A stretch of DNA of 64,000 nt from Polystyrenella longa. GTDB taxonomy: Bacteria; Planctomycetota; Planctomycetia; Planctomycetales; Planctomycetaceae. Below the pieces are notes generated by a model. That model had not been told where the DNA came from. It ran no database searches and worked only from the letters and a program-made list of their open reading frames with translations. A program made the position numbers and the translations under genes. Position 1 is the first letter of the stretch. Every line of letters begins with the position of its first letter. Of the stretch, positions 19,068 to 28,385 are shown piece after piece. Where the stretch lies: NCBI RefSeq assembly GCF_007750395.1, contig NZ_CP036281.1:3371001-3435000 (forward strand). The letters are read 5' to 3'.

Positions 19068-19970
19068 TTATTTCAGCCAGTGAGAAAGGTCGCGATCCAG
19101 CATTTCACTCAGCTTTTGAATTTCATCACGATAGACATCCCGCAAGCGTTCTCGCTGTTCGGGCTGTAATTTTGGATGGGAAAGATTGCCGTAGCGAACT
19201 CGATTGCGGAGTTTGAGTGGTGTCATATTAACAGCGATTGATCTCAAGACTGCGTTACTACGAACGACATTAATCATTCGAGCCAAGGCCCGACTCTTGG
19301 GAACTCCCGAGCTGTTCACTTCTTTCAAATCCTGGAAATCGAAGTTCGGATTCACCCCCAAGATCCCGCACACATCGCTGAGGACTTTCTCGGAATCAGA
19401 TCGTAGGTCATCTGCCAGCAGAATATGCACGCGTTCGCGTCCGAAGGCATCGATGAATTTCTGCAGCTGCTCCGAATAAAACCCTACGCGGGTGTAGTGC
19501 CACATATGGTGCCAGTTATCAGCGATCCGTTTTTCTTCCAGATCGAGTGCTTTGTCGAAATCTTTCACCGGCTCGTGAACGCGAGCATGCGTGTAGAGGA
19601 AGCTGGAAAACGCCCGGTCAATCGGGTTTCGTAGAAGGGCAATCAGCTGGGCATCGGGAGCGTACTTCTGAATCGTAGGTATCGCATGCTCCGGGTAGTA
19701 CATCGTACTGACCGAACCATCTCCTAACGCTTTGGCCCCATTGGCTCCGGTATACAACTGCTCGTACAAATCAGGATCGGAAACCACTTCTTTGTTAATT
19801 TCTTCCTCATCGCCCGGTCCTTGAAAATTCACCGTCTGACCTGCAAATGCCCAGAAGTGGGGCTCTTTAGGCTCGGTGATGAAAATCTCCGGATGTTGTT
19901 CCAGATAACGGACCAGGGCCGTAGTTCCACTACGAGCGGCTCCGATGATTAAAAAGTTGGGTTGCGTCAT
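19068..19970 (-). CDS. PAPS-dependent sulfotransferase family protein
   Basis: A 300-residue cytoplasmic sulfotransferase. The 5'-phosphosulfate loop is IIGAARSGTTAL (Gly10-Thr17) and the 3'-phosphate site is LLRNPIDRAFSSF (Arg114, Ser122/Ser123). These enzymes transfer sulfate from PAPS to hydroxyl or amino groups of glycans or small molecules; the EPKEPHFW segment is typical of the heparan N-sulfotransferase-like group. It lies 226 bp downstream of the flippase gene on the same strand, which suggests it sulfates the exported glycan or its lipid-linked precursor; this is inference. A PAPS-forming CysC is encoded elsewhere in the window (41.6 kb). Confidence 0.88.
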   Translation of the reverse strand: MTQPNFLIIGAARSGTTALVRYLEQHPEIFITEPKEPHFWAFAGQTVNFQGPGDEEEINKEVVSDPDLYEQLYTGANGAKALGDGSVSTMYYPEHAIPTIQKYAPDAQLIALLRNPIDRAFSSFLYTHARVHEPVKDFDKALDLEEKRIADNWHHMWHYTRVGFYSEQLQKFIDAFGRERVHILLADDLRSDSEKVLSDVCGILGVNPNFDFQDLKEVNSSGVPKSRALARMINVVRSNAVLRSIAVNMTPLKLRNRVRYGNLSHPKLQPEQRERLRDVYRDEIQKLSEMLDRDLSHWLK

Positions 19971-20196
19971 GATTGTTCAGTCTTCCACTAACTCAGAGTT
20001 CAGCATTCGCTGAAAATATTCATTTCGAGGTGCGATTGGAGGTTTGTTCACGGAATGGCCCTGCCCGAAGAACTCGCCTGGTTGCGACTTTTCGAGGCAC
20101 CCCCCTCTTTATAAAGGAACGGTGCGTTTCGCAAGTCTGCGACGGGAATCTCGTCGCTCTGAAATCTACAGTCTCTCCGCCAATTCAGTAATTGTA

Positions 20197-21618
20197 TTAC
20201 ACTGGTTTTTTGAGGGAAAAACGAAGGTACGGTAAAGGAATGATTTTCATTTCCCGGTAGACGAGGCCTGCCAGCAGCAAATTCGTAATCACTAACGTAA
20301 TTCCGTTAGCAATCGCGGCTCCGTACATCCCCGCCGCAGGGATGAGAAGCATATTCAATACCAGAAACAGAACAGTCGTGCCTCCGTACACTCGTAAACT
20401 CGCTTTCTGATGACCACATAACGAGAGCAGAAGACCTACAGGTCCCGTGAGGGCATTGACCAGCTGCCCCATCGCAATAATCACCATCGGCCAGTATCCG
20501 ACGCCAAAACCAGGTCGAAAGAACTCCAGAATAGGAACGCCGAACAGGACCAGCACCATCGCCAGTCCAAATGAAGGCCAGAAGGCTAACGTTATTGCAT
20601 AACGACAAATGCGTGTCAGGTCACCCTTTTCGCCTCGGGCGTATGACTGCGAAATGATGGGGGCCACGATTGCGTTCACTGTCATCAGCAAAAAAGCAGA
20701 TAAACGGGCGGTTCGAGTGGCAGCTGCGTAAATTCCGGACTCCGCCTCTTTACTGAGTCCTTCGGTCGCGGCGGCAATTCCCAACGGCTCCTGATCTTGG
20801 CCCAGCATACTCAGCAATACAACATCCGCATTCCCAATGATGATGATAAACAAAGAAATCCACAGTAGCGGAACGCCCACCTTCTTCCATTCAGATTCAT
20901 CGTATTCCGCCGGAGCTTGTCGGACCTCGACGGGAAATAAATGGCGGATGGAAAATTCCTGCAGGATCAGAATCAACACGACAGAGAAAGCGATCAGGTA
21001 CAGAATCTGATTCGCATCCAGACTGTCCCAGAAATAGACCATGAATCCAGAGCCGAGGATCAACACCAGAGGTTGAAGCAGGTTGGGCGGTCCAAAAGCC
21101 TGAAATATATGTTGGGTACTTCGAATGATGCTTGATCGGACTTCACAGAAGGACCAGAACGGAACAATCCAGATCGCGATCATAAACGCCTGAACCGAAG
21201 CCGGGGTCAGATCGAATTGGGGAACTCGATCAAGCCACGGAAGGACGATGCTACCAGCGACCGCCAGTAACAATCCGGCCACAGCCATGTACAGGTAACT
21301 TCTCCGCAGAAACCCTCGGAGAAGAGACCACTTCTTCTGTTCCAGATATTGGGGCAGGAAGCGCAGGCTGGTCGTTTTTAGCCCGAGAGCGGAAACCGTC
21401 GAGAGTATGAGAATCATGCTCCACGCGCTGGCATAAATTCCGACGTCTTCTTCGTTCGTTGTCCAGCGGGCCAGGCAAGCAAAGGAAAGCAGTTTCAGCA
21501 CGTGACCGCCGACCTGAGTCGCCAGAGCAACGCTCGCACCTCCTAACAGCTTCCCTAATAGTGGATTATCGGCCAGACGTTCTGTGATATTCCGAATCAG
21601 TTGGGCAATGCGGTTCAC
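20197..21618 (-). CDS. Wzx-like polysaccharide flippase (MVF/oligosaccharide flippase family)
   Basis: A 473-residue integral membrane protein with about 12-14 predicted hydrophobic helices, the usual number for this family. The start, with LGGASVALATQVGGHVLKLLSFACLARW, resembles the first helix of Wzx/RfbX-type flippases, and the C-terminal half repeats the MATE-like pattern of paired helices. Such proteins move undecaprenyl-linked oligosaccharides to the outer face of the inner membrane. The first residues predict a cytoplasmic N terminus. A sulfotransferase follows on the same strand, and a Wza-like export gene lies to the right on the other strand, so it probably belongs to surface polysaccharide export. 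No polymerase or glycosyltransferase gene is adjacent. Confidence 0.85.
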   Translation of the reverse strand: MNRIAQLIRNITERLADNPLLGKLLGGASVALATQVGGHVLKLLSFACLARWTTNEEDVGIYASAWSMILILSTVSALGLKTTSLRFLPQYLEQKKWSLLRGFLRRSYLYMAVAGLLLAVAGSIVLPWLDRVPQFDLTPASVQAFMIAIWIVPFWSFCEVRSSIIRSTQHIFQAFGPPNLLQPLVLILGSGFMVYFWDSLDANQILYLIAFSVVLILILQEFSIRHLFPVEVRQAPAEYDESEWKKVGVPLLWISLFIIIIGNADVVLLSMLGQDQEPLGIAAATEGLSKEAESGIYAAATRTARLSAFLLMTVNAIVAPIISQSYARGEKGDLTRICRYAITLAFWPSFGLAMVLVLFGVPILEFFRPGFGVGYWPMVIIAMGQLVNALTGPVGLLLSLCGHQKASLRVYGGTTVLFLVLNMLLIPAAGMYGAAIANGITLVITNLLLAGLVYREMKIIPLPYLRFSLKKPV

Positions 21619-22271
21619 AAAGACCTCCTTTTATAAACCGCGAACTCAGAGGGCGCAACAGCTGAAGGACGGAGGGTTCCTGAATTGTTCATCATGGGCA
21701 GGTGGCAAATAGATGGCTTCCGAGTCTGGCATATTCTTGCCGAACGGGCTGGCTTTCTCCATCGGTGTGAAGTCGGATTGAATTCGGACGCTTTGCTCTT
21801 TTGAGCTGATTGGTAGCCAGAAGATAGCGATCTCGCAGTAATATTGAACATGTATCTACTAATACATGATCAACCGATTCCTGGCTAATTCGCATCCGAG
21901 ACAAGTCCCGGAATTCCAGATACCAAAATCCGCTCCAGACTAACGATCTCTCCCGCTAATGAACATCCAAGCCGAGACAGGCGCTTTGTAATTTTCACAA
22001 TTCGCCTAAGTTCAGAACTGCCAAGAGACATCTCAAACGAGCATTCTGTCCGAGCAACAAAATGAACATTCCACCACCAACTGCTGCTTTACCCACTCTC
22101 GGCTAATGTGAAACTTTTCGGATTGTATGGATTTTGGTGAATAATCCGATTCTAACAGGCCGATACCAAGATCAAACCAGTTCTCTTTCTCCAGTAGCGC
22201 GGACCTTATGGGAAGAGATTGGAATTCAAATAATCGGATACAGTTTCGACGTATCACAACTGGGTAGGCAT
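21619..22271. other. Gene-free divergent region (653 bp) upstream of flippase and export genes
   Basis: This region should carry the promoters for the leftward flippase and the rightward lipoprotein-Wza-BBP7 genes. It contains the perfect 7-bp inverted repeat CATGTAT-N6-ATACATG at 21849-21868, which could be an operator. No gene or RNA family was recognised. Confidence 0.45.
21849..21868. promoter_or_regulatory. Inverted repeat, possible operator
   Basis: CATGTAT at 21849-21855 and ATACATG at 21862-21868 form a perfect 7-bp dyad with a 6-bp spacer. Its spacing fits a dimeric regulator site between divergent polysaccharide genes. Chance occurrence in AT-rich DNA is possible. Confidence 0.3.
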
Positions 22272-22946
22272 ATGAATCGGTCGCTAATTCTAATGAGTGT
22301 GCTCTGTGGATTGCTGGCTTCCAGCTCGACAGGCTGCATCCGTTATCACGATTTCAGTAACGAGTTGCACGTCAAAAAGCTGGCCTGCAAGTCATATGAC
22401 AATAGATACGACTTCGACCCCGGATTCAAAGATGCGAGACATTTTGAACGGGGCTGGAAAGAGGGTTACACCGATGTCGCCCTTGGTGGGGACGGCAATC
22501 CGCCGACTTTCCCTCCTGTACCGTACCGTTCATTCAAATACCGGAACCCGGAAGGTCATCAAATTATTGATCTCTGGTTCGAGGCATACCGCGAAGGGGC
22601 CAATGCTGCGTTCACCGAAGGAGTGCAGCACTTTAACTACCTGCCCACCAGCGATCACCAACGGTATCAGGGAATCCTGAGTTCGACGACATCGACTGTC
22701 GTGACTCCTCAGCGAATGACACCGACCGAAGTAGCTCCTCATGAGGAATATTTCGTTCCTCCAGCAAAGGGAGCGGAACCGCCCATCAAGCTGCAAGACA
22801 TGGAGCAAGGCGAAGAGCTATCCGTTCCGCAAGTCATGATGGAACTACGCCAAATGCCTGAATCGGTAGGAGGCGCACGACTCGCTTCCGGTCAGGAATC
22901 GGAAGAGGACGGCGTCATGTTCCTCAATCTGAATGAGTTCGAATAA
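22272..22946 (+). CDS. Predicted lipoprotein of a polysaccharide-export locus, unknown function
   Basis: A 224-residue protein from the ATG at 22272, which starts a clean lipoprotein signal: a basic MNR, a hydrophobic stretch and a lipobox ending SSTGC with Cys22. An upstream in-frame ATG at 22134 would hide this signal. I do not recognise a named domain. Two related segments, FERGWKEGYTDVALGG and WFEAYREGANAAFTEG, each combine aromatic residues with a Tyr-x-x-Gly pattern, suggesting an internal duplication. The C-terminal third (about 140-224) is Pro/Glu-rich. It lies just upstream of the Wza-like gene on the same strand, so a periplasmic or outer-membrane role in polysaccharide secretion is inferred. 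Confidence 0.75.
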   Translation: MNRSLILMSVLCGLLASSSTGCIRYHDFSNELHVKKLACKSYDNRYDFDPGFKDARHFERGWKEGYTDVALGGDGNPPTFPPVPYRSFKYRNPEGHQIIDLWFEAYREGANAAFTEGVQHFNYLPTSDHQRYQGILSSTTSTVVTPQRMTPTEVAPHEEYFVPPAKGAEPPIKLQDMEQGEELSVPQVMMELRQMPESVGGARLASGQESEEDGVMFLNLNEFE

Positions 22947-23021
22947 ATAACTGCAGCGTCTCGTCTTCTCTGAACTGCTTACATCATCGCATCGTATTTT
23001 GATCAATCGTGGAGATATTCA

Positions 23022-24293
23022 ATGACCGAGCAACGGATGGCAACCTGGCCTCGACAGCTTGGATTAACCCTGGCAATAACACTGGTTGCTTTTGCATCTG
23101 GCTGTGTTCACAAGGGGGCTATTCCGGTCCGTCAAATCCCTCCGCAGTTACGGGAAGAACCCCTTAATAACGAGGTCCCTATCGACTTCACGTTATTGCG
23201 TCAGACACCACCTAAACGACACATCCTGGATTCAGGCGACGTCGTCGGGGTTGTGATCAAAAGCATTCTCGGAAAAGAGAACGACGCAACGGTGGTCTTA
23301 CCACCTAACGAACTGCAACCCAATGCATCAGCCGGTCGTCCTTATACGATTAGCGATGAGGGAACTATTTCCCTGCCCATGGTTGGTGACTTAAACATAG
23401 GCAACATGACGATTGCGGAAGCGAACAGAGCTCTTGCAACGGCCTATTTTGAGAATGGGTTGTTGAACGAAAATAACGCAGAGATCGAATTGCGACTCGT
23501 TCAAGCTCGAAAAATCCAAGTACACGTCATGCGAGAGGATTCCGATAGCTCACTGCCATTGGCAATCCGCTCTGACCAGCAGTTCTATGTCAAACGCGGT
23601 TCTTCGATGATCGTCGAACTTGATGTATACCAGAATGACGTCCTGCATGCTCTTCAAGAGAGTGGTGGACTTCCGGGTATCGACGCCAAAAACGAAGTCT
23701 GGATTATTCGTGGTAAAGATTTGACCACGATTGAATCAAGCCAATATGTTCAACGTCTTTCGGAACGCAACGCCTTCGGCGGTTCTGATCCGTCAGACCT
23801 GGAACGACGAGTTACACGCATCCCGCTCAGTATGTCACCTAATCAGGACCTGAACCTGAGCGAAGAGGACATCATCCTGAATGATGGCGATATTCTCTTC
23901 ATTGGTAAACGAGATACCGACTTCTTCATCACTGGGGGACTTATCGATGGAGCCAGAGTCCCTTTGCCTCGAGATTACGATGTTGATGTTCTGACTGCCC
24001 TGGCAATGGCCAACGGTAACCCATTAGGACCTGCAGCTGGTGCCCGTTCGAATAACTTCCAGCTTGGACCGGGGAACATTCTTCCTCCAACCCGTCTGAT
24101 TATCGTACGCCAGTTACCCAGTGGGGATCAGATCAAGATTCTCGTCAACTTAAAACACGCGGTCGAAGACGAACACGAAAGAATCAAGGTACTGCCAGGC
24201 GACTTGTTGATTCTGGAATACACCAAATCGGAACTATTCCTGAACGTCATGTTGAACCTGATCAACCTGAACTTGTCACTGGACCAGATATAA
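23022..24293 (+). CDS. Polysaccharide biosynthesis/export lipoprotein (Wza-like)
   Basis: A 423-residue outer-membrane polysaccharide-export protein. The lipobox FASGC (Cys28) follows a hydrophobic signal. The PES domain spans about 62-155, with HILDSGDVVGV at its start and ISLPMVGDLNIGNMTIAEANRAL inside it. Two SLBB-like beta-grasp segments follow (about 155-300 and 300-400), the second including FFITGGLIDGA. The C-terminal hydrophobic stretch (about 403-420) may correspond to the amphipathic pore helix of Wza. Wza-type proteins form octameric channels for capsule or exopolysaccharide export. A GGAG ribosome-binding site lies 7 nt before the ATG. It sits between a lipoprotein and a BBP7 barrel; the usual Wzc/BY-kinase partner is absent nearby. 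Confidence 0.9.
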   Translation: MTEQRMATWPRQLGLTLAITLVAFASGCVHKGAIPVRQIPPQLREEPLNNEVPIDFTLLRQTPPKRHILDSGDVVGVVIKSILGKENDATVVLPPNELQPNASAGRPYTISDEGTISLPMVGDLNIGNMTIAEANRALATAYFENGLLNENNAEIELRLVQARKIQVHVMREDSDSSLPLAIRSDQQFYVKRGSSMIVELDVYQNDVLHALQESGGLPGIDAKNEVWIIRGKDLTTIESSQYVQRLSERNAFGGSDPSDLERRVTRIPLSMSPNQDLNLSEEDIILNDGDILFIGKRDTDFFITGGLIDGARVPLPRDYDVDVLTALAMANGNPLGPAAGARSNNFQLGPGNILPPTRLIIVRQLPSGDQIKILVNLKHAVEDEHERIKVLPGDLLILEYTKSELFLNVMLNLINLNLSLDQI

Positions 24294-24404
24294 GCTGTTC
24301 GAAATCTGATTCAGACTTAGAACACTTTTTGCAAACCATGTTTTTCCTTCAATGTAGAGATCAATCCGCAGGCCATCGTTACTCAGCCTGAGGCAGGTAC
24401 AAGA

Positions 24405-26297
24405 ATGATTGAATCGATGAAAAACCGACTCATGGACAACTCTGGCAAGTTATGCTTCTGCATGATGACTTGTGGAGTACTCGGGATTCTTTCCGGAACA
24501 AGCCTTCAGGCTCAGACCAATTCCAGAATGCCGGTCATTCAGAGTCTCCCGTCGCGTTCCGACGCGGTGCAGACTGCTGATCGCCGACAGGCAGGTCGTG
24601 TCATTCTGACACCGGTGATCGAATCGAGCGAGCTGGCTAATCCAGGGAAGGTCTACTACGAACGGACCGACCAGGGCACATTCACCCCTCCTTCCAGTCG
24701 GGAGGAACCAGGACGAGTTGCATACCAGCCAGCTAAAGTAGAACCGAAGGCTCTACCGGCGACTCAACAGTCCGAATACAAAAAGTTACAGCAAGGAACA
24801 TTCCACATCGATTCGCTCAGCGACGATTGGAATGCACGAGGCGATTTGCCCAGTGCTCCTCCTGCACAGATGGAGAGAAAATCAAACACTCGGCTTAGTG
24901 CATCACCAGTTTTGCAACACATTGAAGCTCAGGAATATGCGAGCCAATCACCGGTCGCCTTACCTGAACCCGAATATATTGATGTACCCGAGTTTGAAGA
25001 ACGTGCTATTTACAACAGTAGCAACAATAATTCTTCAGGGACGTCTTTTGAAACATCACCAATCACAAATGGTTCAGGCAAGCCGGGAGCTTACTCTGCT
25101 GAAGAAGCCGATTGGATTGCAAATGCGTTCGCACCAGATGCAAGAATTGACGCCATTGAAAGCGTTGGCTTTGTAAACATCGACCTGGACCAACCAGCCG
25201 CTGATTCAGAAGCCAAACAAGTTTCATTCCAACAATCAGCAGCTTATAATACAGCAATGGCACCTGCCGTTCGCCAGTCAAGCACTTCTAGTTTAGATTC
25301 ATTCGAAGAAACATTCGAAAACCTCCCTCGTCGTAAAGGCCGAATGTCAGTTAACCCGGCCAGCTATCTGGAAGAAATCGCGGAAGAGGGAGCAGAAAAC
25401 ATTCCTGAAATGCAGACTGTAGGAGCCTGGTTTGGCTCCGATGGCGGAACTGTCTATGCAGACGCAACCTGCCCTCCTCAACCACAGTGGAGTTTCAGAG
25501 CAGAAGCCCTGTATTGGCACCGATCCGATCCCAATGGGGGCGAACCCCTTCTGATCCGTGTCCCCAGTCAGTCCGCTCCCCAATCTTATATCGGTAACGA
25601 TGTTGATTTTGACAATGAGTTGGGCCAACGATACCGCTTGGAACGGATGGGGACAGAAGGAACTGGATTCGACATGGAATTTTTCGGAGTGAACGACTGG
25701 TCCGACACAGCCCGTTGGCAGGAAGAAAGAATGATTGTGCTAGGAACAGAGATCGGTGCGGGCACCGGTGCAGTGACATCCGATTCAGAATTTTACAGTT
25801 GGGAACTTAACGGTCGTCGTGAATGGGACCCCTGGACAACAATGTTCGCTGGTTTTCGTGTGCTGGTTCTTGATGAGTTCACCTCCGTCTCTGGTGCCGG
25901 GGATGTGACAAATGTCTTCTCCAGTGTCGACATTGAAAACAATATGTATGGTCTGCAAGCGGGTTTGGATCGTACCCTGTTTGACAATGGTGGCGTGCTC
26001 ATGATTGATATGAGCTTCAATCTAGGCGTGTTCTACAACTCGATTGAGTCAAACACGGTCAACTTCCCCTCCTTCTTCGACAACGATAGAAGTTCCACTT
26101 CTCTCCTTCGAGAATTGAACTTCAACATGACTCTCGCCGTCACGAATCATGTCAGCGTCATCGGGGGTTACACTCTACTGTGGCTCGACGACGTGGCTCT
26201 GGGACCGGATCAGTTCCTCGATCGGAACAATTCGCTCAACGATGATTCAAACATCTTCGTCCATGGTGGAAATCTCGGTCTGTTGTTTACTTGGTAA
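24405..26297 (+). CDS. BBP7-family outer-membrane beta-barrel protein
   Basis: A 630-residue secreted protein. An N-terminal hydrophobic signal ends near LQAQ (about residue 38). Residues 40-345 are a long, poorly ordered Ser/Pro/Gln/Glu-rich region. From about 355 the planctomycete BBP7 pattern begins (WSFRAEALYWHRSD), followed by alternating hydrophobic and polar strands up to a terminal LLFTW; ending on an aromatic residue is typical of BAM-inserted barrels. An acidic NDVDFDNELGQRYRLERMG segment is also family-like. The cargo and function are unknown. Its place right after a Wza-like gene suggests a surface or export-related role. A strong terminator closes the unit. Confidence 0.85.
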   Translation: MIESMKNRLMDNSGKLCFCMMTCGVLGILSGTSLQAQTNSRMPVIQSLPSRSDAVQTADRRQAGRVILTPVIESSELANPGKVYYERTDQGTFTPPSSREEPGRVAYQPAKVEPKALPATQQSEYKKLQQGTFHIDSLSDDWNARGDLPSAPPAQMERKSNTRLSASPVLQHIEAQEYASQSPVALPEPEYIDVPEFEERAIYNSSNNNSSGTSFETSPITNGSGKPGAYSAEEADWIANAFAPDARIDAIESVGFVNIDLDQPAADSEAKQVSFQQSAAYNTAMAPAVRQSSTSSLDSFEETFENLPRRKGRMSVNPASYLEEIAEEGAENIPEMQTVGAWFGSDGGTVYADATCPPQPQWSFRAEALYWHRSDPNGGEPLLIRVPSQSAPQSYIGNDVDFDNELGQRYRLERMGTEGTGFDMEFFGVNDWSDTARWQEERMIVLGTEIGAGTGAVTSDSEFYSWELNGRREWDPWTTMFAGFRVLVLDEFTSVSGAGDVTNVFSSVDIENNMYGLQAGLDRTLFDNGGVLMIDMSFNLGVFYNSIESNTVNFPSFFDNDRSSTSLLRELNFNMTLAVTNHVSVIGGYTLLWLDDVALGPDQFLDRNNSLNDDSNIFVHGGNLGLLFTW

Positions 26298-26316
26298 GAC
26301 ACGAGATAAAAAACAT

Positions 26317-26362
26317 AACGCTTCTGCATGTCGGTCTTCCGACGGGGGGATGCAGAAGCGTT
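26317..26362. terminator. Bidirectional terminator between BBP7 and kinase genes
   Basis: A perfect 13-bp stem (26317-26329 with 26350-26362) encloses a second 5-bp hairpin GTCGG-TCTT-CCGAC. TTTT follows on the plus strand and a T-rich run follows on the minus strand, serving the convergent genes. Confidence 0.85.
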
Positions 26363-26445
26363 TTTTCATGCGCGGTCCGTCTGATTTTTCATCAAATTTC
26401 ATTGCTGATAGAAACGATCGAGCCATTTTGTAGCTGATTTCGTTT

Positions 26446-28224
26446 TCAAGCCCGCGACTGTCGGAAGTAATACCAGCCCGGAACCCAGAAGCTGACAGCG
26501 GCTACGACACCAAACAGAGAGATACTGAAGTCGAACGGGCTATGCATTGAAATCAGTTGCATTAAAACGCCTGTCACAAACAACGCTGCCGACTGAATAT
26601 AAAACGCCCCGGTAAGAATGCCCGCCTTGACCAGGAAGACGCAGCCAGAAATAAATCCCAGAACTGGCGAGAGCGACAGCACCGGCAAATCCATTGCGTA
26701 TTCAAGCCAGAAAAGCAACATGCTGGCTATTAAGGAACCGGTCCAGACATGCGCAATCTGTCGCTCTACAAACGTCACCGGTCCAGACCGTCTCCGTGCT
26801 GACCAGAAGATACCACTCCAGACCCACAGTCCTACGCACCAGATCGAAAGATAAGGGAGACGTGTTTCGAAATCGAAGTATTGCAGCACATTGGTGATCA
26901 CACAGATCAGCAGTAATACCAGACTGTGCCACATCCAGAGTAATCCCCAATTTTCCAACACGGGGGCATGATGGGTCTCACGAAACATCCTCAACCAGAT
27001 TTGTGAGAAGTGTGATGTTCGAGCGGCGATCGGCTCATCATTCAAATACGCCTTCAAATCGGCTTCTAACTCGCGGGCCGATTGATATCGTAGCTCCTGT
27101 GGCTTCTGTAAACACTTCAGGAGAATGAGTTCCAGATCCCGATCAATTTCCGGGTTCAATAATCGCGGTTGAACTGGCTCCTGTTCCAACACGCGCATGA
27201 GTACTTCCAGAGAGTTTGCCCCTTGAAATGGAGCTACGCCGGTCAGCATCGCGTACAGGACGGCCCCCAAACCGTAGACATCGGTTGTTTCATCCAGCGA
27301 TTTGCGATTTCCAGCGGCTTGCTCCGGAGCGAGATATCCAGGTGTTCCCAGTACTGCCCCTGTCATCGTGAGACGTGTCGGACCAGGTTCTAATTCTGTG
27401 ACTTCAGAAGAGGTTCCGCCGGCTGTCATTTCGTAACGACAGGCCAAGCCGAAGTCGCTGACATACGGGCAACCATGCTGATCAATCAGGATATTACTCG
27501 GTTTCAAGTCGCGATGTAATATTCCCCGTTGATGAGCTTCTGCCAATGCCCCGGCGATACTAACCAGCAGGGCCACCGCGTCGCGGTTCGACAATGGGCC
27601 CTTGTATAACCGCTCGGCAAGATTGGTCCCTTCGATCATCTGCATCGTGAAATAGGGATGACCATGAATCTCACCGACTTCATATACGGGTACGATATTT
27701 GGATGATGAAGCTGTCCTGCTGTCTCGGCTTCGATTTGAAAACGGGATCGTTCCTCTAATGATGCCAGCGCCCCCTGTGAGATCATCTTCAAAGCGACAG
27801 TTCGATTGATACCAGCCTGTCGCGCTTTATAAACAACTCCCATTCCCCCTCGGCCGATCTCCTCCAGCAACTCGTAATTACCGACTCGATTTACAACGGG
27901 ACGATCTTCGGACGGAACTGCACCGGATTGGGGATTATCTGCAGAAGCCTTTTCGGTGGGTCGATCCAGGAAATAGTCCTGAGAAGAGGCGAATGAGGGG
28001 GGAACTGGCGTAGGATCGTTCAACTCCAATTGGGCGAAGTCGACGATCTTCAAAGTCGCCCACAATTCTTTCAGGTCATCGCTGAACTCGGGATGTGCCG
28101 ATGTCAACTGACTCAACTTCGACTCGGACGGATTCTCCATCAACTGCTCTAGCAATAGGGAGAGTTGATCCTCATCGCTCGATGATTCAGAGGTATTTGA
28201 TTTATCTGCTCCAGATTCGGTCAC
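26446..28224 (-). CDS. Serine/threonine protein kinase with C-terminal transmembrane helices
   Basis: A 592-residue kinase. An acidic N-terminal region (1-110) contains a helical segment reminiscent of zinc-finger-less anti-sigma-like leaders seen in planctomycete kinases. The Hanks-type domain spans about 117-375: Gly-rich loop IGRGGMGVVYKA, catalytic Lys146 in VALKM, HRDLKPSN with Asp239, DFG at 257-259 and the GTPGYLAPEQA activation segment. All catalytic residues are present. Residues 425-590 form about five or six hydrophobic helices, so the enzyme is anchored in the inner membrane with the kinase in the cytoplasm and no large external sensor. Targets are unknown. It is convergent with the BBP7 gene across a shared terminator. 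Confidence 0.93.
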   Translation of the reverse strand: MTESGADKSNTSESSSDEDQLSLLLEQLMENPSESKLSQLTSAHPEFSDDLKELWATLKIVDFAQLELNDPTPVPPSFASSQDYFLDRPTEKASADNPQSGAVPSEDRPVVNRVGNYELLEEIGRGGMGVVYKARQAGINRTVALKMISQGALASLEERSRFQIEAETAGQLHHPNIVPVYEVGEIHGHPYFTMQMIEGTNLAERLYKGPLSNRDAVALLVSIAGALAEAHQRGILHRDLKPSNILIDQHGCPYVSDFGLACRYEMTAGGTSSEVTELEPGPTRLTMTGAVLGTPGYLAPEQAAGNRKSLDETTDVYGLGAVLYAMLTGVAPFQGANSLEVLMRVLEQEPVQPRLLNPEIDRDLELILLKCLQKPQELRYQSARELEADLKAYLNDEPIAARTSHFSQIWLRMFRETHHAPVLENWGLLWMWHSLVLLLICVITNVLQYFDFETRLPYLSIWCVGLWVWSGIFWSARRRSGPVTFVERQIAHVWTGSLIASMLLFWLEYAMDLPVLSLSPVLGFISGCVFLVKAGILTGAFYIQSAALFVTGVLMQLISMHSPFDFSISLFGVVAAVSFWVPGWYYFRQSRA

Positions 28225-28385
28225 AGGTTATCTGTCCTTGCGTATGAATTCATTTTTCCGCAGCGTCCTTCCAGAAATCGGTTCAACTCTCTGTTGGGTG
28301 CGACAGAGTTCTCTCATTACGGTGCGTTTATTATAGTCACCTTATGAACATTAAACGCTCCTGTTGGAAAATTCCGAAGGTGTAA

